DNA of 64,000 nt from Peptoniphilus_A genitalis (GCF_949769225.1 NZ_CATKPB010000011.1); one strand, 5' to 3'; positions 33,925 through 42,800 are shown, counted from the stretch's first letter. Translations and numbers: made by a program. The notes: generated by a model not told the origin, from the letters alone.

Positions 33925-33952
33925 ATTATAACAATAAAAAAATCTTTTACAA
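33925..33952 (-). promoter_or_regulatory. Promoter of peptide D
   Basis: TTGTAA (33952-33947), 16-base spacer, TATAAT (33930-33925), about 29 bases upstream of the ATG. Confidence 0.72.
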
Positions 33953-34008
33953 AATTTATTTCCCACACATAATTTTACTTTTTGTTATAATAGGCAAGAG
34001 GTGATGAA

Positions 34009-34920
34009 ATGAGAGAGTTTTTACTTTCACAAGGCGTTTCAAAGGATCTACTTGACGGAGTAGATGAATTTATAGAAAAACATGATTTAAATAAAGATTT
34101 TGAATATAGAATTCCAAATATAAAATACAAATATTACGGCAAAAAAACTTGGGAGAAGGCCATCGCTGCAATTTTATCTGGCGACAACATCCTCCTCTCT
34201 GGACCAAAGGCAACGGGCAAAAATGTGTTGGCGGAAAACTTGGCCTATCTATTTAAGAGACCACTATGGACTGTTTCTTTAAACATTGCATCAGACCCTT
34301 CAAGCTTAATTGGATCTGATACCTTCAAGAACAACGAGGTAACTCTAAAGAAGGGACCAGTTTATGAAGCAGCAGAAGAAGGTGGCTTTGCAGTCTTTGA
34401 CGAAATCAACATGGCTAAGAACGAAGCCCTTTCTGTTGTTCACTCAACTCTTGACTACAGAAGAGTTCTTGATATTTCTGGCTACGACAGACTTATCCTA
34501 AACGACGCGACAAGATTTATTGCCACAATGAACTACGGCTACATTGGTACACGTGACCTTAACGAAGCTTTGGTTTCAAGATTTTTGGTAATCGACATGC
34601 CAACTATCACTGAAGAGGACCTTGCCAAGTTATTTAAAGAAAACACAAGACTCAACAAGGATGCAATAAAAATTTTCACAAGATTATTTTTAGACCTTCA
34701 AGAGAAATCTCTTAACTCAGAAATTTCTTCCAAGGCCATTGACCTTCGTGGACTTATGTCAAGTATTGAGCTCATGAATCGTGGACTTGGCATAAGAGAG
34801 TCTCTTGATCTGGGCATTGTTGACAAGACCTTCGACTCCTACGAAAAGGAAATTGTTAATGACGTCATTGACACCCTTTTTGTAAAAAATATCGAAAGAG
34901 CTGATCTCTTTGAAGGATGA
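34009..34920 (+). CDS. MoxR-type AAA+ ATPase
   Basis: 303 residues. Walker A GPKATGKN (about 64-71), Walker B FAVFDEINMA, sensor 1 ATMNYGYIGT, Arg finger region ALVSRF and a helical lid. It belongs to the MoxR/NorQ-like AAA_5 group, chaperones that remodel partner enzymes together with a VWA-domain protein. The next gene is exactly such a protein and overlaps by 11 bases. The ribosome site is AGAGGTGATGAA. The client is not evident from neighbours. Confidence 0.9.
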   Translation: MREFLLSQGVSKDLLDGVDEFIEKHDLNKDFEYRIPNIKYKYYGKKTWEKAIAAILSGDNILLSGPKATGKNVLAENLAYLFKRPLWTVSLNIASDPSSLIGSDTFKNNEVTLKKGPVYEAAEEGGFAVFDEINMAKNEALSVVHSTLDYRRVLDISGYDRLILNDATRFIATMNYGYIGTRDLNEALVSRFLVIDMPTITEEDLAKLFKENTRLNKDAIKIFTRLFLDLQEKSLNSEISSKAIDLRGLMSSIELMNRGLGIRESLDLGIVDKTFDSYEKEIVNDVIDTLFVKNIERADLFEG

Positions 34921-36625
34921 AAATAGGCTAAAAAATATTTTTTGGACTCTTTCAGACTTCTATGACTTTGATATTTTTAATTTTTCACTTAAACCTGAGG
35001 ACTCCTATGAGGCTGCCCTTCTTGGCCATGCCTCTAGGTATTTTGATTTTTATGTCCTTGATGACTTCTTCAAGAAGTATGTAAATTTATTAAACAACAA
35101 AAAGGACTTGTGGGAAATTTCAAAATTAGTTTTGGAAAATATTTTTTCAAGAGAAATGATTTTGGAAAGACCAGGGACCTTAGATTTTAAAAATGACCAC
35201 GATGAAGAAATCTTAAAGAATTTAAATAGGCGAAAAATTATTATGACCACAGAACTTAAAATTGGCTACATTAGAAAAGAAAGAGGCCAATATCCCAAGG
35301 TTCAAAGAGTTTTAGAGGAGATGCTAGGAGAAATTTATAATTTTAAGAAAAGAGACACCTTTAAGTATCTCGACTTCTTAAGATATATTTTCAAAAAATA
35401 TTTTCACATTAACAAGGACCTTCCCCATGACACAGAAGAGTCCTACGAAGAATTTAAAAAAGAAGCTAAGTCTAATTCAAGTTCTAAGAAAAACTCTCCC
35501 TGCCAGAGAAAAAATTTGTTGGACAACACTTTTCTTGAGAGATACAACATTGAATCAGCAGAGTTTACCTTCTTTAACGACGACTACAGGGATATAAATG
35601 TTGAAGAAGATGCCCTGGTAAGTAAGCCTGGTGACAAAAATATTTACAAGGCCCTAGTCAAACGCTATGGGATAGAAAAAATAAAAAGACATACAGCTGA
35701 TAGGATTGCCCAAGAAATTTCAACTGGCATCCACGAAGAAATAAAATTTTTCTTCCCTGTGGGAGAATTTGAAAACAAATCATCCTATTATGCTCAGGAA
35801 GAAATGAGAAATTACTCTGACAACTTAAACTTTTATGAAAGAAACAAGTTGCAGAACTCTCGTGCCATAAGAGAACTTGCTGGTGTCATAAAAAATTCCC
35901 TCTTGAAGGAATCTGAAGATGAAATATTAAAATCTACTTCTGGAAAAATTATTCCATCAGAAATTTGGAAGACAAGAGAATTAAATGAAGATAGGATTTT
36001 CGAAAAAATTAACAGGAAGGACTCCAATGAAATCTTTGTAGACATCCTCTTGGACTCCTCTGCTTCGCAAAATGAAAGAAAGGAAATTCTTGCAACAGAA
36101 ACCTTTATCATTGCAGAGGCCCTAACTTCTTTAAATATAAAAACTAGGGTCTTCTCTTACAATAACTTTTACAATTATCTAGTTATAAAAAAATACAGGG
36201 ACTACAATGATCCAAGGATAAAAAATAAGGACATCTTCAAGTACTCCCCTTCAGGCTCCAACAGAGATGGACTTGCAATAAAATTTATGCGACACCTGGT
36301 TTCAAAAAACAGGGACGCAAGAAGATTTTTAATTGTCTTGACTGATGGCCTTCCCTTTGATGAAATTGACATTGGAGTAGTCGGCGCATCAAAGACGCCA
36401 GGAGAAAATTACAAGGACGAAGAAGCTGTTATGGACACCTCAAAGGAGGTCCTCTTGACAAGGCTTAAGGGAATTAACACCTTTGGAGTTTTCACAGGTG
36501 AAGAAGCAGAAAGTATGAACATCAAAAAGATTTACGGCAATGACTACGCCTATATAACTGACATCGCCCGCTTCCACAAGGTAGTTGGGATATTTTTAAA
36601 AACTTATGCAAATAAAATAGAGTAG
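34910..36625 (+). CDS. VWA-domain protein, partner of MoxR ATPase (NorD/CobT-like)
   Basis: 571 residues. The N-terminal 370 residues are helical and charged, of unknown family. A von Willebrand factor A domain occupies about 380-571 with its metal-ion site: DSSAS (DxSxS), the SGSNRDG threonine-loop equivalent, and LTDGLP (Asp). Start is TTG at 34910, inside the end of the ATPase gene, with GAAAGAG upstream. MoxR/VWA pairs work together to mature or insert cofactors in large enzyme complexes; here the target is unknown. Confidence 0.85.
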   Translation: MKDENRLKNIFWTLSDFYDFDIFNFSLKPEDSYEAALLGHASRYFDFYVLDDFFKKYVNLLNNKKDLWEISKLVLENIFSREMILERPGTLDFKNDHDEEILKNLNRRKIIMTTELKIGYIRKERGQYPKVQRVLEEMLGEIYNFKKRDTFKYLDFLRYIFKKYFHINKDLPHDTEESYEEFKKEAKSNSSSKKNSPCQRKNLLDNTFLERYNIESAEFTFFNDDYRDINVEEDALVSKPGDKNIYKALVKRYGIEKIKRHTADRIAQEISTGIHEEIKFFFPVGEFENKSSYYAQEEMRNYSDNLNFYERNKLQNSRAIRELAGVIKNSLLKESEDEILKSTSGKIIPSEIWKTRELNEDRIFEKINRKDSNEIFVDILLDSSASQNERKEILATETFIIAEALTSLNIKTRVFSYNNFYNYLVIKKYRDYNDPRIKNKDIFKYSPSGSNRDGLAIKFMRHLVSKNRDARRFLIVLTDGLPFDEIDIGVVGASKTPGENYKDEEAVMDTSKEVLLTRLKGINTFGVFTGEEAESMNIKKIYGNDYAYITDIARFHKVVGIFLKTYANKIE

Positions 36626-36652
36626 GTTCAATGAGAAACCTACTCTTTTTTT
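36619..36652 (+). terminator. Terminator of the MoxR/VWA pair
   Basis: 10-bp stem AGAGTAGGTT/AACCTACTCT (36619-36628, 36637-36646), then seven T. The stop codon of the VWA gene lies in the 5' arm. Confidence 0.9.
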
Positions 36653-36804
36653 AATGCCTTTTCTATATTAAAGCCTGCCTTAACTAGGGTTATTGAATAA
36701 AATAATTTTAACATAAAATCTCCACTTTTTTGAGATCTTGGAAGTAATATTGACGCTAGTGCGAAAATAATAACATTTGATATAATTATTAAAAATTTTT
36801 TCAT
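36640..36804 (-). CDS. Small membrane protein (54 residues), unknown
   Basis: Begins MKKFLIIISNVIIFALAS, a signal-anchor-like helix, followed by a polar turn and a second amphipathic helix ending KALKKE. AGGTGA lies 4 bases before the ATG. It follows the aminotransferase gene by 30 bases on the same strand and ends inside the opposing terminator, so it is probably co-transcribed with that gene. Below usual length limits; no family recognised. Confidence 0.5.
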   Translation of the reverse strand: MKKFLIIISNVIIFALASILLPRSQKSGDFMLKLFYSITLVKAGFNIEKALKKE

Positions 36805-36834
36805 TATTTCACCTGATTATAAAATCCAGTGATC

Positions 36835-38016
36835 TTACTTATTTAAAAAATACTTACAAGCTTTTTCCATCCTGTTTAGACCTTCAACTATATCTTCGTA
36901 AGAAGATGCGTAGGAAAATCTAACAAAGCCTTCTCCTGCACTTCCGAAAACTGTTCCTGGTACAATTGCAACACACTCTTCATCAAGAAGGTAATTGCAA
37001 AATTCTTCTGAAGAAACTCCTAATCCCTTAATATTAATGAAGGCATAAAAGGCACCATCAGGAGCGTTTAAGCTAAATCCTTCAATGGAGTTAACTTTTT
37101 CAACAATATAGTCACGTCTTCTCTTGTATTCCTTCACCATTTCCTCAGAAGCATCTCCACCTTCTTTAAGAGCAGTGATACCTCCATGTTGAACAAAGGA
37201 AGTTGCACAAGAAGTGTTGTGTTGGTGGATAATGTTTAGAACTCTAATAAATTCTTCTGGCGCTGCAATATAAGCAAGACGGAAGCCTGTCATGGAATAA
37301 GTTTTTGAGAAACCATTAATAGTAATAGTTCTTTCCTTCATTCCATCAAGAGATGCTATAGAGATATGCTTTTTGTTTCCGTAGATAATCTTTTCGTAAA
37401 TTTCATCAGAAATTACTAGGATATCTTTTTTCTTCGCAAAGTCAGCAAGCTTTTCCAAAGTTTCTAGTGTGAACATGGATCCAATTGGGTTTGATGGGTT
37501 AATAATTACAATTGCCTTAGTTTTTTCTGTAACAAGACCTTCAAGCTCATCAAAATCAATTTGGAAGTCATTTTCTTCTGCAAGACTATATCTTACAGGC
37601 ACTGCTCCCATAATGTGGGCTGCGTTAACATAGTTTGGCCAGCATGGGTTTGGTAAAAGAATCTCGTCATCTTCTTCAAGGATTAGTGAATAAGAATCAT
37701 AAATAGATTCACTAGCACCTGCTGTTATCAAGACTTCCTTTGCAGTATAGTCTAAATTATTTTCATTTCTAAGTTTCTCAGCCACAGCTTCTCTTAGAGG
37801 CATAATTCCATAATTTGAAGTGTAAAAAACATCTCCATTTTCAATACTCTTTATAGTTGCATCTTTTATTATCTTTGGAGTATCAAAATCTGGTCTGCCT
37901 ACTTCAAAGTGGTAGATTTTTTTGCCGGCTCTTTCCATCTCAAGGGTTTTTTCATTAATCTTTCTAATTCCAGATGGTCCCACCTTGTTAAACTTACTAC
38001 AAATAAAATCTCTCAT
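36835..38016 (-). CDS. Class I/II pyridoxal-phosphate aminotransferase (aspartate aminotransferase-like)
   Basis: 393 residues, fold type I. The PLP lysine lies in NGFSKTYSMTGFRLAY (about 235); substrate and cofactor residues are seen in NPSNPIGSMF and SDEIYEKI, and the C-terminal Arg in VRFSYA. It resembles the aspartate/aromatic aminotransferase I-gamma group. It lies 10 bases after a threonine dehydratase gene, so the two are likely one transcript for amino acid interconversion or catabolism. Confidence 0.9.
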   Translation of the reverse strand: MRDFICSKFNKVGPSGIRKINEKTLEMERAGKKIYHFEVGRPDFDTPKIIKDATIKSIENGDVFYTSNYGIMPLREAVAEKLRNENNLDYTAKEVLITAGASESIYDSYSLILEEDDEILLPNPCWPNYVNAAHIMGAVPVRYSLAEENDFQIDFDELEGLVTEKTKAIVIINPSNPIGSMFTLETLEKLADFAKKKDILVISDEIYEKIIYGNKKHISIASLDGMKERTITINGFSKTYSMTGFRLAYIAAPEEFIRVLNIIHQHNTSCATSFVQHGGITALKEGGDASEEMVKEYKRRRDYIVEKVNSIEGFSLNAPDGAFYAFINIKGLGVSSEEFCNYLLDEECVAIVPGTVFGSAGEGFVRFSYASSYEDIVEGLNRMEKACKYFLNK

Positions 38017-38026
38017 GATTTCCTCC

Positions 38027-38983
38027 CTAAGAATTTATGATTTCTTCAATTGCTCTGCCTTCTACATTGCCGCCTGTGATGATGAGAACAAGCTTGTCCC
38101 TGTCATCATATTTTATTTTGCCTTCAAGAATTGCACCAAGGCCTATGGCAGAAGATGGCTCAACAATTAATTTCTCTTTATTATACAATAAATCTAAAGC
38201 TTTTTTAATATTTTTATCTTGGCAAGTTACAACATCGTCAACAAGATCTCTTACAAGAGGAAATACATGATCTCCTGGCTTAACAGAAAGAAGTCCATCA
38301 GCAAGAGTTGCTCCCCTCTTAACTTGACTTGGCTCACCTTCTTTGAGTGATAAAGTATATCTTGCAACATTTTCTGGTTCAACTCCAATAACCTTGGATC
38401 CTTTTGAAACTCCCTTAGTGTACATGGCAATGCCAGATATTAGTCCGCCACCACCAATAGGAACAATCATCTTTAAGTTGTCCATCTTGTTTAAGACTTC
38501 CACTGCAATAGTCCCTTGACCTTCAGAGACATCTAGGTCGTCGTAAGGATGGATGAAGGTCATGCCTTCCTTCTCAGAAATTTCCTTTGCAACTTCAAAT
38601 CTTGTTTCAACGCTTGTGATTACAATTTCTGCGCCAAGATCTCTTATCATTTGTCTCTTAGCTTCAGTAGAAGTGTCTGACAAGACAATCTTTGCTGGTA
38701 TGCCTAACATTTTTGCACAAGTTGCAATCCCCTTGCCGTGGTTTCCACTAGAAGCTGTGACAACACCCTTTTTTAATTCTTCATCAGAAAGCTTTCTAAT
38801 TTTATTTAAGGCACCTCTAATCTTAAAAGAATTTGTCTTTTGCATATTTTCAAGTTTTGCATAGACAGATGTGTCAAGCATTTCAGAAATATAATTAAGT
38901 CTTATTAGGGGAGTTTCATAAATAAAATCCCCTATTCTTTCTCTAGCCTTTATGGTTTCCTTGTATCCGTTTTTATAATCCAT
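38027..38983 (-). CDS. Threonine/serine dehydratase (catabolic type, no ACT domain)
   Basis: 318 residues, PLP fold type II. The Schiff-base Lys is in NSFKIRGAL (about 54), the substrate-loop motif is SSGNHGKGIA and the phosphate-binding glycine loop is GGGGLISG. There is no C-terminal ACT/regulatory domain, so this resembles biodegradative TdcB rather than biosynthetic IlvA. It produces 2-oxobutyrate or pyruvate with ammonia. It precedes an aminotransferase gene by 10 bases. Confidence 0.9.
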   Translation of the reverse strand: MDYKNGYKETIKARERIGDFIYETPLIRLNYISEMLDTSVYAKLENMQKTNSFKIRGALNKIRKLSDEELKKGVVTASSGNHGKGIATCAKMLGIPAKIVLSDTSTEAKRQMIRDLGAEIVITSVETRFEVAKEISEKEGMTFIHPYDDLDVSEGQGTIAVEVLNKMDNLKMIVPIGGGGLISGIAMYTKGVSKGSKVIGVEPENVARYTLSLKEGEPSQVKRGATLADGLLSVKPGDHVFPLVRDLVDDVVTCQDKNIKKALDLLYNKEKLIVEPSSAIGLGAILEGKIKYDDRDKLVLIITGGNVEGRAIEEIINS

Positions 38984-39112
38984 TTTGACTCCTTTATAAA
39001 ATAAAAAATATAGTCTAGCCTTTTTTGATATTATAATATGCTAAAGTGAATTTGTAAAATCATATTGCCTCTTAAGAAAAGTAAAAGAAATTTTTATACT
39101 TAAGATTTATTT

Positions 39113-39145
39113 ATAAAAAGAGGATTCTCTTCTTAGAAAATCCTC
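39113..39145 (-). terminator. Terminator of the pyr operon
   Basis: Minus-strand stem GAGGATT/AATCCTC (plus 39139-39145 and 39120-39126) followed by five T, 7 bases after pyrD. Confidence 0.85.
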
Positions 39146-39151
39146 CATATT

Positions 39152-40057
39152 TTAAACTAATTTTTTTATAAAGTCATTTACATTTTTATTTTTTTCTTCC
39201 AAGTATCTTTCAAGGTCTGAGATAATTTCTGCTCCTCCATTGGGATTCATGAAGTTATAGGTTCCAACTTCTACTGCCGTGGCACCTGCCATTAAGAACT
39301 CTAAGACGTCCCTGTAGTTTGAAATTCCTCCCATACCAATAATTGGAATGTCTACATTTTTTGCAACTTGATGAAGGATCCTAAGGGCAATTGGTTTTAC
39401 TGCTGGACCTGATAGGCCTGCGTAAGTATTGTCAAAGGGAATTTCTTCTCTGTCTAAATCAATTGCCATGCCTAGAATTGTATTTATAAGAGAAAGTCCT
39501 GTTGCACCTTCGGCTTCCACTGCCTTGGCTATTCCAACAATGTCGCCTGCGTTGGGAGAAAGCTTTACAAAAACTTTTTTGTTTGTCACCTTCATTACTT
39601 CTCTCACAACTTTTGCGGCAGAGTCCTTGTCCATGCCAAAGGCCATGCCACCTTCCTTAACGTTAGGACAAGATATATTTAATTCAATGGCTGCAAAGTC
39701 ATAGTCATTTAAAATTTCTGCTGACTCAATGTATTCTTCTATGGTATTTCCACCAAGGTTGACGAAGACTTCTGTCCCAAGTTTATTCATGTCATTGATT
39801 TTTATCTTAACAAATTCTTTAACTCCTGGGTTTTCAAGTCCTATTGAGTTTAAAATTCCTGATGGGGTTTCCCAAATTCTTATGCCATCATTTCCCTTCT
39901 TGGGATGTCTTGTAATCCCCTTGGAAGAAATTCCCCCTAAAATTTTTGGATCGTAAAAGTCTTTAAACTCTTCTCCAAATCCATAGGTTCCACTTGCCAT
40001 TATTATTGGATTTTTTAATTTTATTCCTGCTAAATCTATTTCAGTCCTAGAAGTCAA
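39152..40057 (-). CDS. pyrD: Dihydroorotate dehydrogenase B, catalytic subunit
   Basis: 301 residues, FMN-dependent TIM barrel. The class 1B catalytic Cys is in LNISCPNVKEGG, and GIGGISN-type phosphate-binding and TAVEVGTYNF motifs (GMGGISNYRDV) are present. It pairs with the PyrK electron-transfer subunit encoded just upstream (11-base overlap), passing electrons to NAD. Last gene of pyrB-pyrI-pyrK-pyrD. Confidence 0.95.
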   Translation of the reverse strand: MTSRTEIDLAGIKLKNPIIMASGTYGFGEEFKDFYDPKILGGISSKGITRHPKKGNDGIRIWETPSGILNSIGLENPGVKEFVKIKINDMNKLGTEVFVNLGGNTIEEYIESAEILNDYDFAAIELNISCPNVKEGGMAFGMDKDSAAKVVREVMKVTNKKVFVKLSPNAGDIVGIAKAVEAEGATGLSLINTILGMAIDLDREEIPFDNTYAGLSGPAVKPIALRILHQVAKNVDIPIIGMGGISNYRDVLEFLMAGATAVEVGTYNFMNPNGGAEIISDLERYLEEKNKNVNDFIKKLV

Positions 40058-40760
40058 TTAAATCACTCCCCTTAAATATTGGTCCTTCCTTGCATGATCT
40101 TCTTCTGCCCTTTTTTGTTTCACAGGAACATGATAGGCAGGCGCCCACACCACATCCCATTCTCTTTTCAAGCGATACATAGGTCCTTATGTCATGAACT
40201 TTTGCAAGTTCGACAACTTTCTTCATCATAATTTCTGGCCCACATGTGTAAATCAAATCGTGTTTTTCAAAATCAATTATATCTGTTATGAAGCCGCCTT
40301 TTTTTATCTTTATGTCGCAGCTAATATCCTTAAAGGCATTTTCAAGTTCCAGCTCTTCTCTTTCTCCAATGTAAAGAGTAATTTTTGAATTTGGTTTAAG
40401 TTTTTGAATTTCCTTAATTAGATAGTGAAAGGGAGCGACTCCAACTCCACCACCAACTAGGGCAACTTCATCTAGGTTGGCGTAGAAGGCATTGCCAAAG
40501 GGACCAAACAATTTTATCTCGTCGCCTGCTTGCAATTTTTCAAGGATCTTTGTTCCTTCTCCCCTCTTTTCGATGAGAAAGTCAACTCCCTCTGTGACAT
40601 CATAAACTGAAATCGGTCTTGAAAGAGTTGGGTAAGAATCCCATGCCCTTAGCATAAAAAATTGTCCTGGATAAACTTTTACATCTAGATCTGTCCTCAG
40701 TATGAAGTAATCCTTGCACACGTCAATATTTTCTATTATCTTTGCCATATCATTCTCCAT
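40047..40760 (-). CDS. pyrK: Dihydroorotate dehydrogenase B electron-transfer subunit
   Basis: 237 residues of the ferredoxin-reductase type. FAD-binding RPISVYD, the NAD-domain glycine loop GGGVGVAPF, and a C-terminal [2Fe-2S] site with CGVGACLSCSC plus a later Cys (SCKEG). It transfers electrons from PyrD to NAD+. It overlaps both pyrI and pyrD by 11 bases. Confidence 0.94.
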   Translation of the reverse strand: MENDMAKIIENIDVCKDYFILRTDLDVKVYPGQFFMLRAWDSYPTLSRPISVYDVTEGVDFLIEKRGEGTKILEKLQAGDEIKLFGPFGNAFYANLDEVALVGGGVGVAPFHYLIKEIQKLKPNSKITLYIGEREELELENAFKDISCDIKIKKGGFITDIIDFEKHDLIYTCGPEIMMKKVVELAKVHDIRTYVSLEKRMGCGVGACLSCSCETKKGRRRSCKEGPIFKGSDLIDF

Positions 40761-41181
40761 ATGTGGTTACTGTGTCGCAATATTCGCACTTGTATTCCTT
40801 CTTGTCTCTCTTGTATAGGAAGAACTTGTGACCTGGTATTTCTCTTTCAGAGTTTGTGATACATCTTGGGTTCTTGCAAGTTAAGACATCCTCAACAACC
40901 TCTGGCAATTCCATGCGAATTTTTTTCACTCTTTCCCCATCTTCAATAAAGTTTACTGTTGTGTGAGGAGCAATTAGTCCTAGGACTGTGAAGTCCAAGT
41001 TGTAATCTGTTTCTATTTTTATTAGGTCCTTCTTGCCCATGGAAGTTGAGAAAATATTTTGCATAAGTACAACTGCATCTGTAACCTTGTCAAGTTCAAG
41101 AGCCTTATAAAGAACGTGAGCCCTACCTGCTTCTATGTGGTCAAGTACTATTCCCTTTTTTATTTTTGAAACATTTATCAT
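40750..41181 (-). CDS. pyrI: Aspartate carbamoyltransferase regulatory subunit
   Basis: 143 residues. N-terminal allosteric nucleotide-binding domain (KIKKGIVLDHIEAGRAHVLYKAL) and a C-terminal zinc domain with the four ligands CKNPRC and CEYC. It confers allosteric control on PyrB and lies immediately downstream of it (4-base overlap). Its presence implies a multimeric, regulated enzyme rather than the unregulated Bacillus trimer. Confidence 0.95.
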   Translation of the reverse strand: MINVSKIKKGIVLDHIEAGRAHVLYKALELDKVTDAVVLMQNIFSTSMGKKDLIKIETDYNLDFTVLGLIAPHTTVNFIEDGERVKKIRMELPEVVEDVLTCKNPRCITNSEREIPGHKFFLYKRDKKEYKCEYCDTVTTYGE

Positions 41182-42089
41182 TTTGTAGCCTCCAAAAGTT
41201 TCATAATCAAAGCCATCCTGCCGTACATTCCAAATTTTGTTTGCTCAAAGTAAACTGCTCGAGGGTCCTTGTCCACTTCTGGTGCAATTTCATTTACCCT
41301 TGGTAGAGGATGGAGGATAATCATGTCTTCTTTCGCATTTTTTAATTTTTCTTCAGTTAAGATGTAGTAGTCCTTTAATCTTTCATACTCATCTGAAGAA
41401 ACAAATCTTTCCTTTTGAACCCTTGACATGTAGAGGACGTCTAGGTCATCTATTACACTTACAAGGTCTCTAGTCTCAGTATAGTTTTTCTCGTCTATAA
41501 AGTTCTTAAAAGGATCTGGCATCTTGAGTTCCTCTGGCGAAATAAAAATAAATTTCACATTTTCATAGCGATTAAGTGCTCTGACAAGAGAGTGAATTGT
41601 CCTTCCAAATTTTAAGTCACCACAAAGTCCCACAGTCAAATTGTCAAAGGACTTTTTGTAATGCCTAATTGTTATTAAGTCTGCAAGAGTTTGCGTTGGG
41701 TGGAAGTGTCCCCCGTCTCCTGCATTTATAATTGGCATAGTCTTAACAGCCTTTGATGCCATAAGGGCTGCACCTTCCTTTGGGTGACGCATAGCACAAA
41801 TGTCCGCATAATTTTCTATAACCCTAATTGTGTCCAGTAGGGTCTCTCCCTTTGTCGATGAACTTACACCTGCGTCAGAAAATCCAATTACTCGTCCTCC
41901 CAGTCTTAGCATGGCAGTCTCAAAGGATAGTCTCGTCCTAGTGGAAGGCTCAAAAAAAAGACTAGCCAATAACTTATTGTCGCAAACGTGAGAATAATCA
42001 CCTGGATTTGCGATAATGTTATCAACTAGTCTAAAAATTTCTTCGTATTCTTCAGTTGTAAAATCTAGTGGCTCAATTAAATGTTTCAT
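41178..42089 (-). CDS. pyrB: Aspartate carbamoyltransferase catalytic subunit
   Basis: 303 residues. Carbamoyl-phosphate loop FEPSTRTRLSFE (STRT), the KGETLLDT 80s-loop Lys, HPTQTLADL and the 240s-loop HPLPRVNEI are all present. The start at 42089 is fixed by GGAGG seven bases upstream; the frame to 42101 is unsupported. First gene of the pyrBIKD operon, divergent from a guanylate-kinase-like gene. No pyrR-type attenuator is recognisable in the short leader. Confidence 0.96.
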   Translation of the reverse strand: MKHLIEPLDFTTEEYEEIFRLVDNIIANPGDYSHVCDNKLLASLFFEPSTRTRLSFETAMLRLGGRVIGFSDAGVSSSTKGETLLDTIRVIENYADICAMRHPKEGAALMASKAVKTMPIINAGDGGHFHPTQTLADLITIRHYKKSFDNLTVGLCGDLKFGRTIHSLVRALNRYENVKFIFISPEELKMPDPFKNFIDEKNYTETRDLVSVIDDLDVLYMSRVQKERFVSSDEYERLKDYYILTEEKLKNAKEDMIILHPLPRVNEIAPEVDKDPRAVYFEQTKFGMYGRMALIMKLLEATK

Positions 42090-42146
42090 CCTAACCTCCA
42101 TCTAATATTTTATCTTTTCCATATTACTTCAAATTTTTATAATTGT

Positions 42147-42177
42147 AAAGTATAATAGAAAAAATATGTTATACTTT
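42147..42177. promoter_or_regulatory. Palindrome in the divergent pyrB/guanylate-kinase-like promoter region
   Basis: Perfect 9-bp inverted repeat AAAGTATAA (42147-42155) and TTATACTTT (42169-42177) with a 13-base centre. Each arm contains a -10-like TATAA in opposite direction, so it may be a pair of overlapping promoters, an operator, or both. Confidence 0.45.
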
Positions 42178-42203
42178 AATAAATTAAAATTTAAGGAGCA
42201 ATT

Positions 42204-42740
42204 ATGATTTATTTAATACTAGGACACTCTGGCTCAGGCAAGTCTACTATAAGAAATGCCTTGACTTCACACGGAATCGAAAAAATTATTACTTACACTA
42301 CAAGAAAACCAAGAATCTCTGAAGTGGATGGGATGGATTATAACTTCATTGACTCAGAGCTTTTCAAGAAGATGGACAAAGACAATTTATTTATTGGAAC
42401 AACTTGCTACGTAGGCAACTACTACTCAACTTTAAAGGAAGACCTTGAAAAGAATAATAACAAGGACAAGGACTGCGTAATTGTTGTCGACAAGGAAGGC
42501 GTCATAGCTATAAAAAAAGAATTTGAAAATGCCAAATCAATTTATCTAAAGTGCTCAAGGGATACTTTGAGGGACAGGATGATAAAGAGGCACGACAATG
42601 AAAATGATATAGAAAAGAGGCTTGATGTCTTAGAAGACCTTGACCCCTACGCTGACTATATCATTGATGCCGACAGGGACATAGACTCTGTCTTTGAAGA
42701 TGTAATTAGCCTAATGAAAAATATCAAGGAAGGAAAATGA
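42204..42740 (+). CDS. Guanylate kinase-like protein
   Basis: 178 residues. P-loop GHSGSGKST (8-16) and the GMP-binding stretch TYTTRKPRISEVDGMDYNFI (about 31-50) follow guanylate kinase, but it is shorter than the usual 190-205 residues and the GE of the RxGExxG motif is replaced by SE. It may be a diverged paralogue phosphorylating another nucleotide rather than the housekeeping enzyme. It ends 12 bases before the riboflavin-operon promoter. The ribosome site is AAGGAGC. Confidence 0.8.
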   Translation: MIYLILGHSGSGKSTIRNALTSHGIEKIITYTTRKPRISEVDGMDYNFIDSELFKKMDKDNLFIGTTCYVGNYYSTLKEDLEKNNNKDKDCVIVVDKEGVIAIKKEFENAKSIYLKCSRDTLRDRMIKRHDNENDIEKRLDVLEDLDPYADYIIDADRDIDSVFEDVISLMKNIKEGK

Positions 42741-42751
42741 TTTACTTTTTC

Positions 42752-42779
42752 TTGACAATTTTATTTCTAGTGTTATTAT
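42752..42779 (+). promoter_or_regulatory. Promoter of the riboflavin operon
   Basis: Consensus TTGACA (42752-42757), 16-base spacer, TATTAT (42774-42779), about 20 bases upstream of the FMN aptamer. Confidence 0.85.
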
Positions 42780-42800
42780 AAATTTATAAGTTAATAAAAC

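Noticed and set aside
42102..42146. PyrR-type attenuator upstream of pyrB
   Set aside because: The leader is too short and has no antiterminator/terminator pair.
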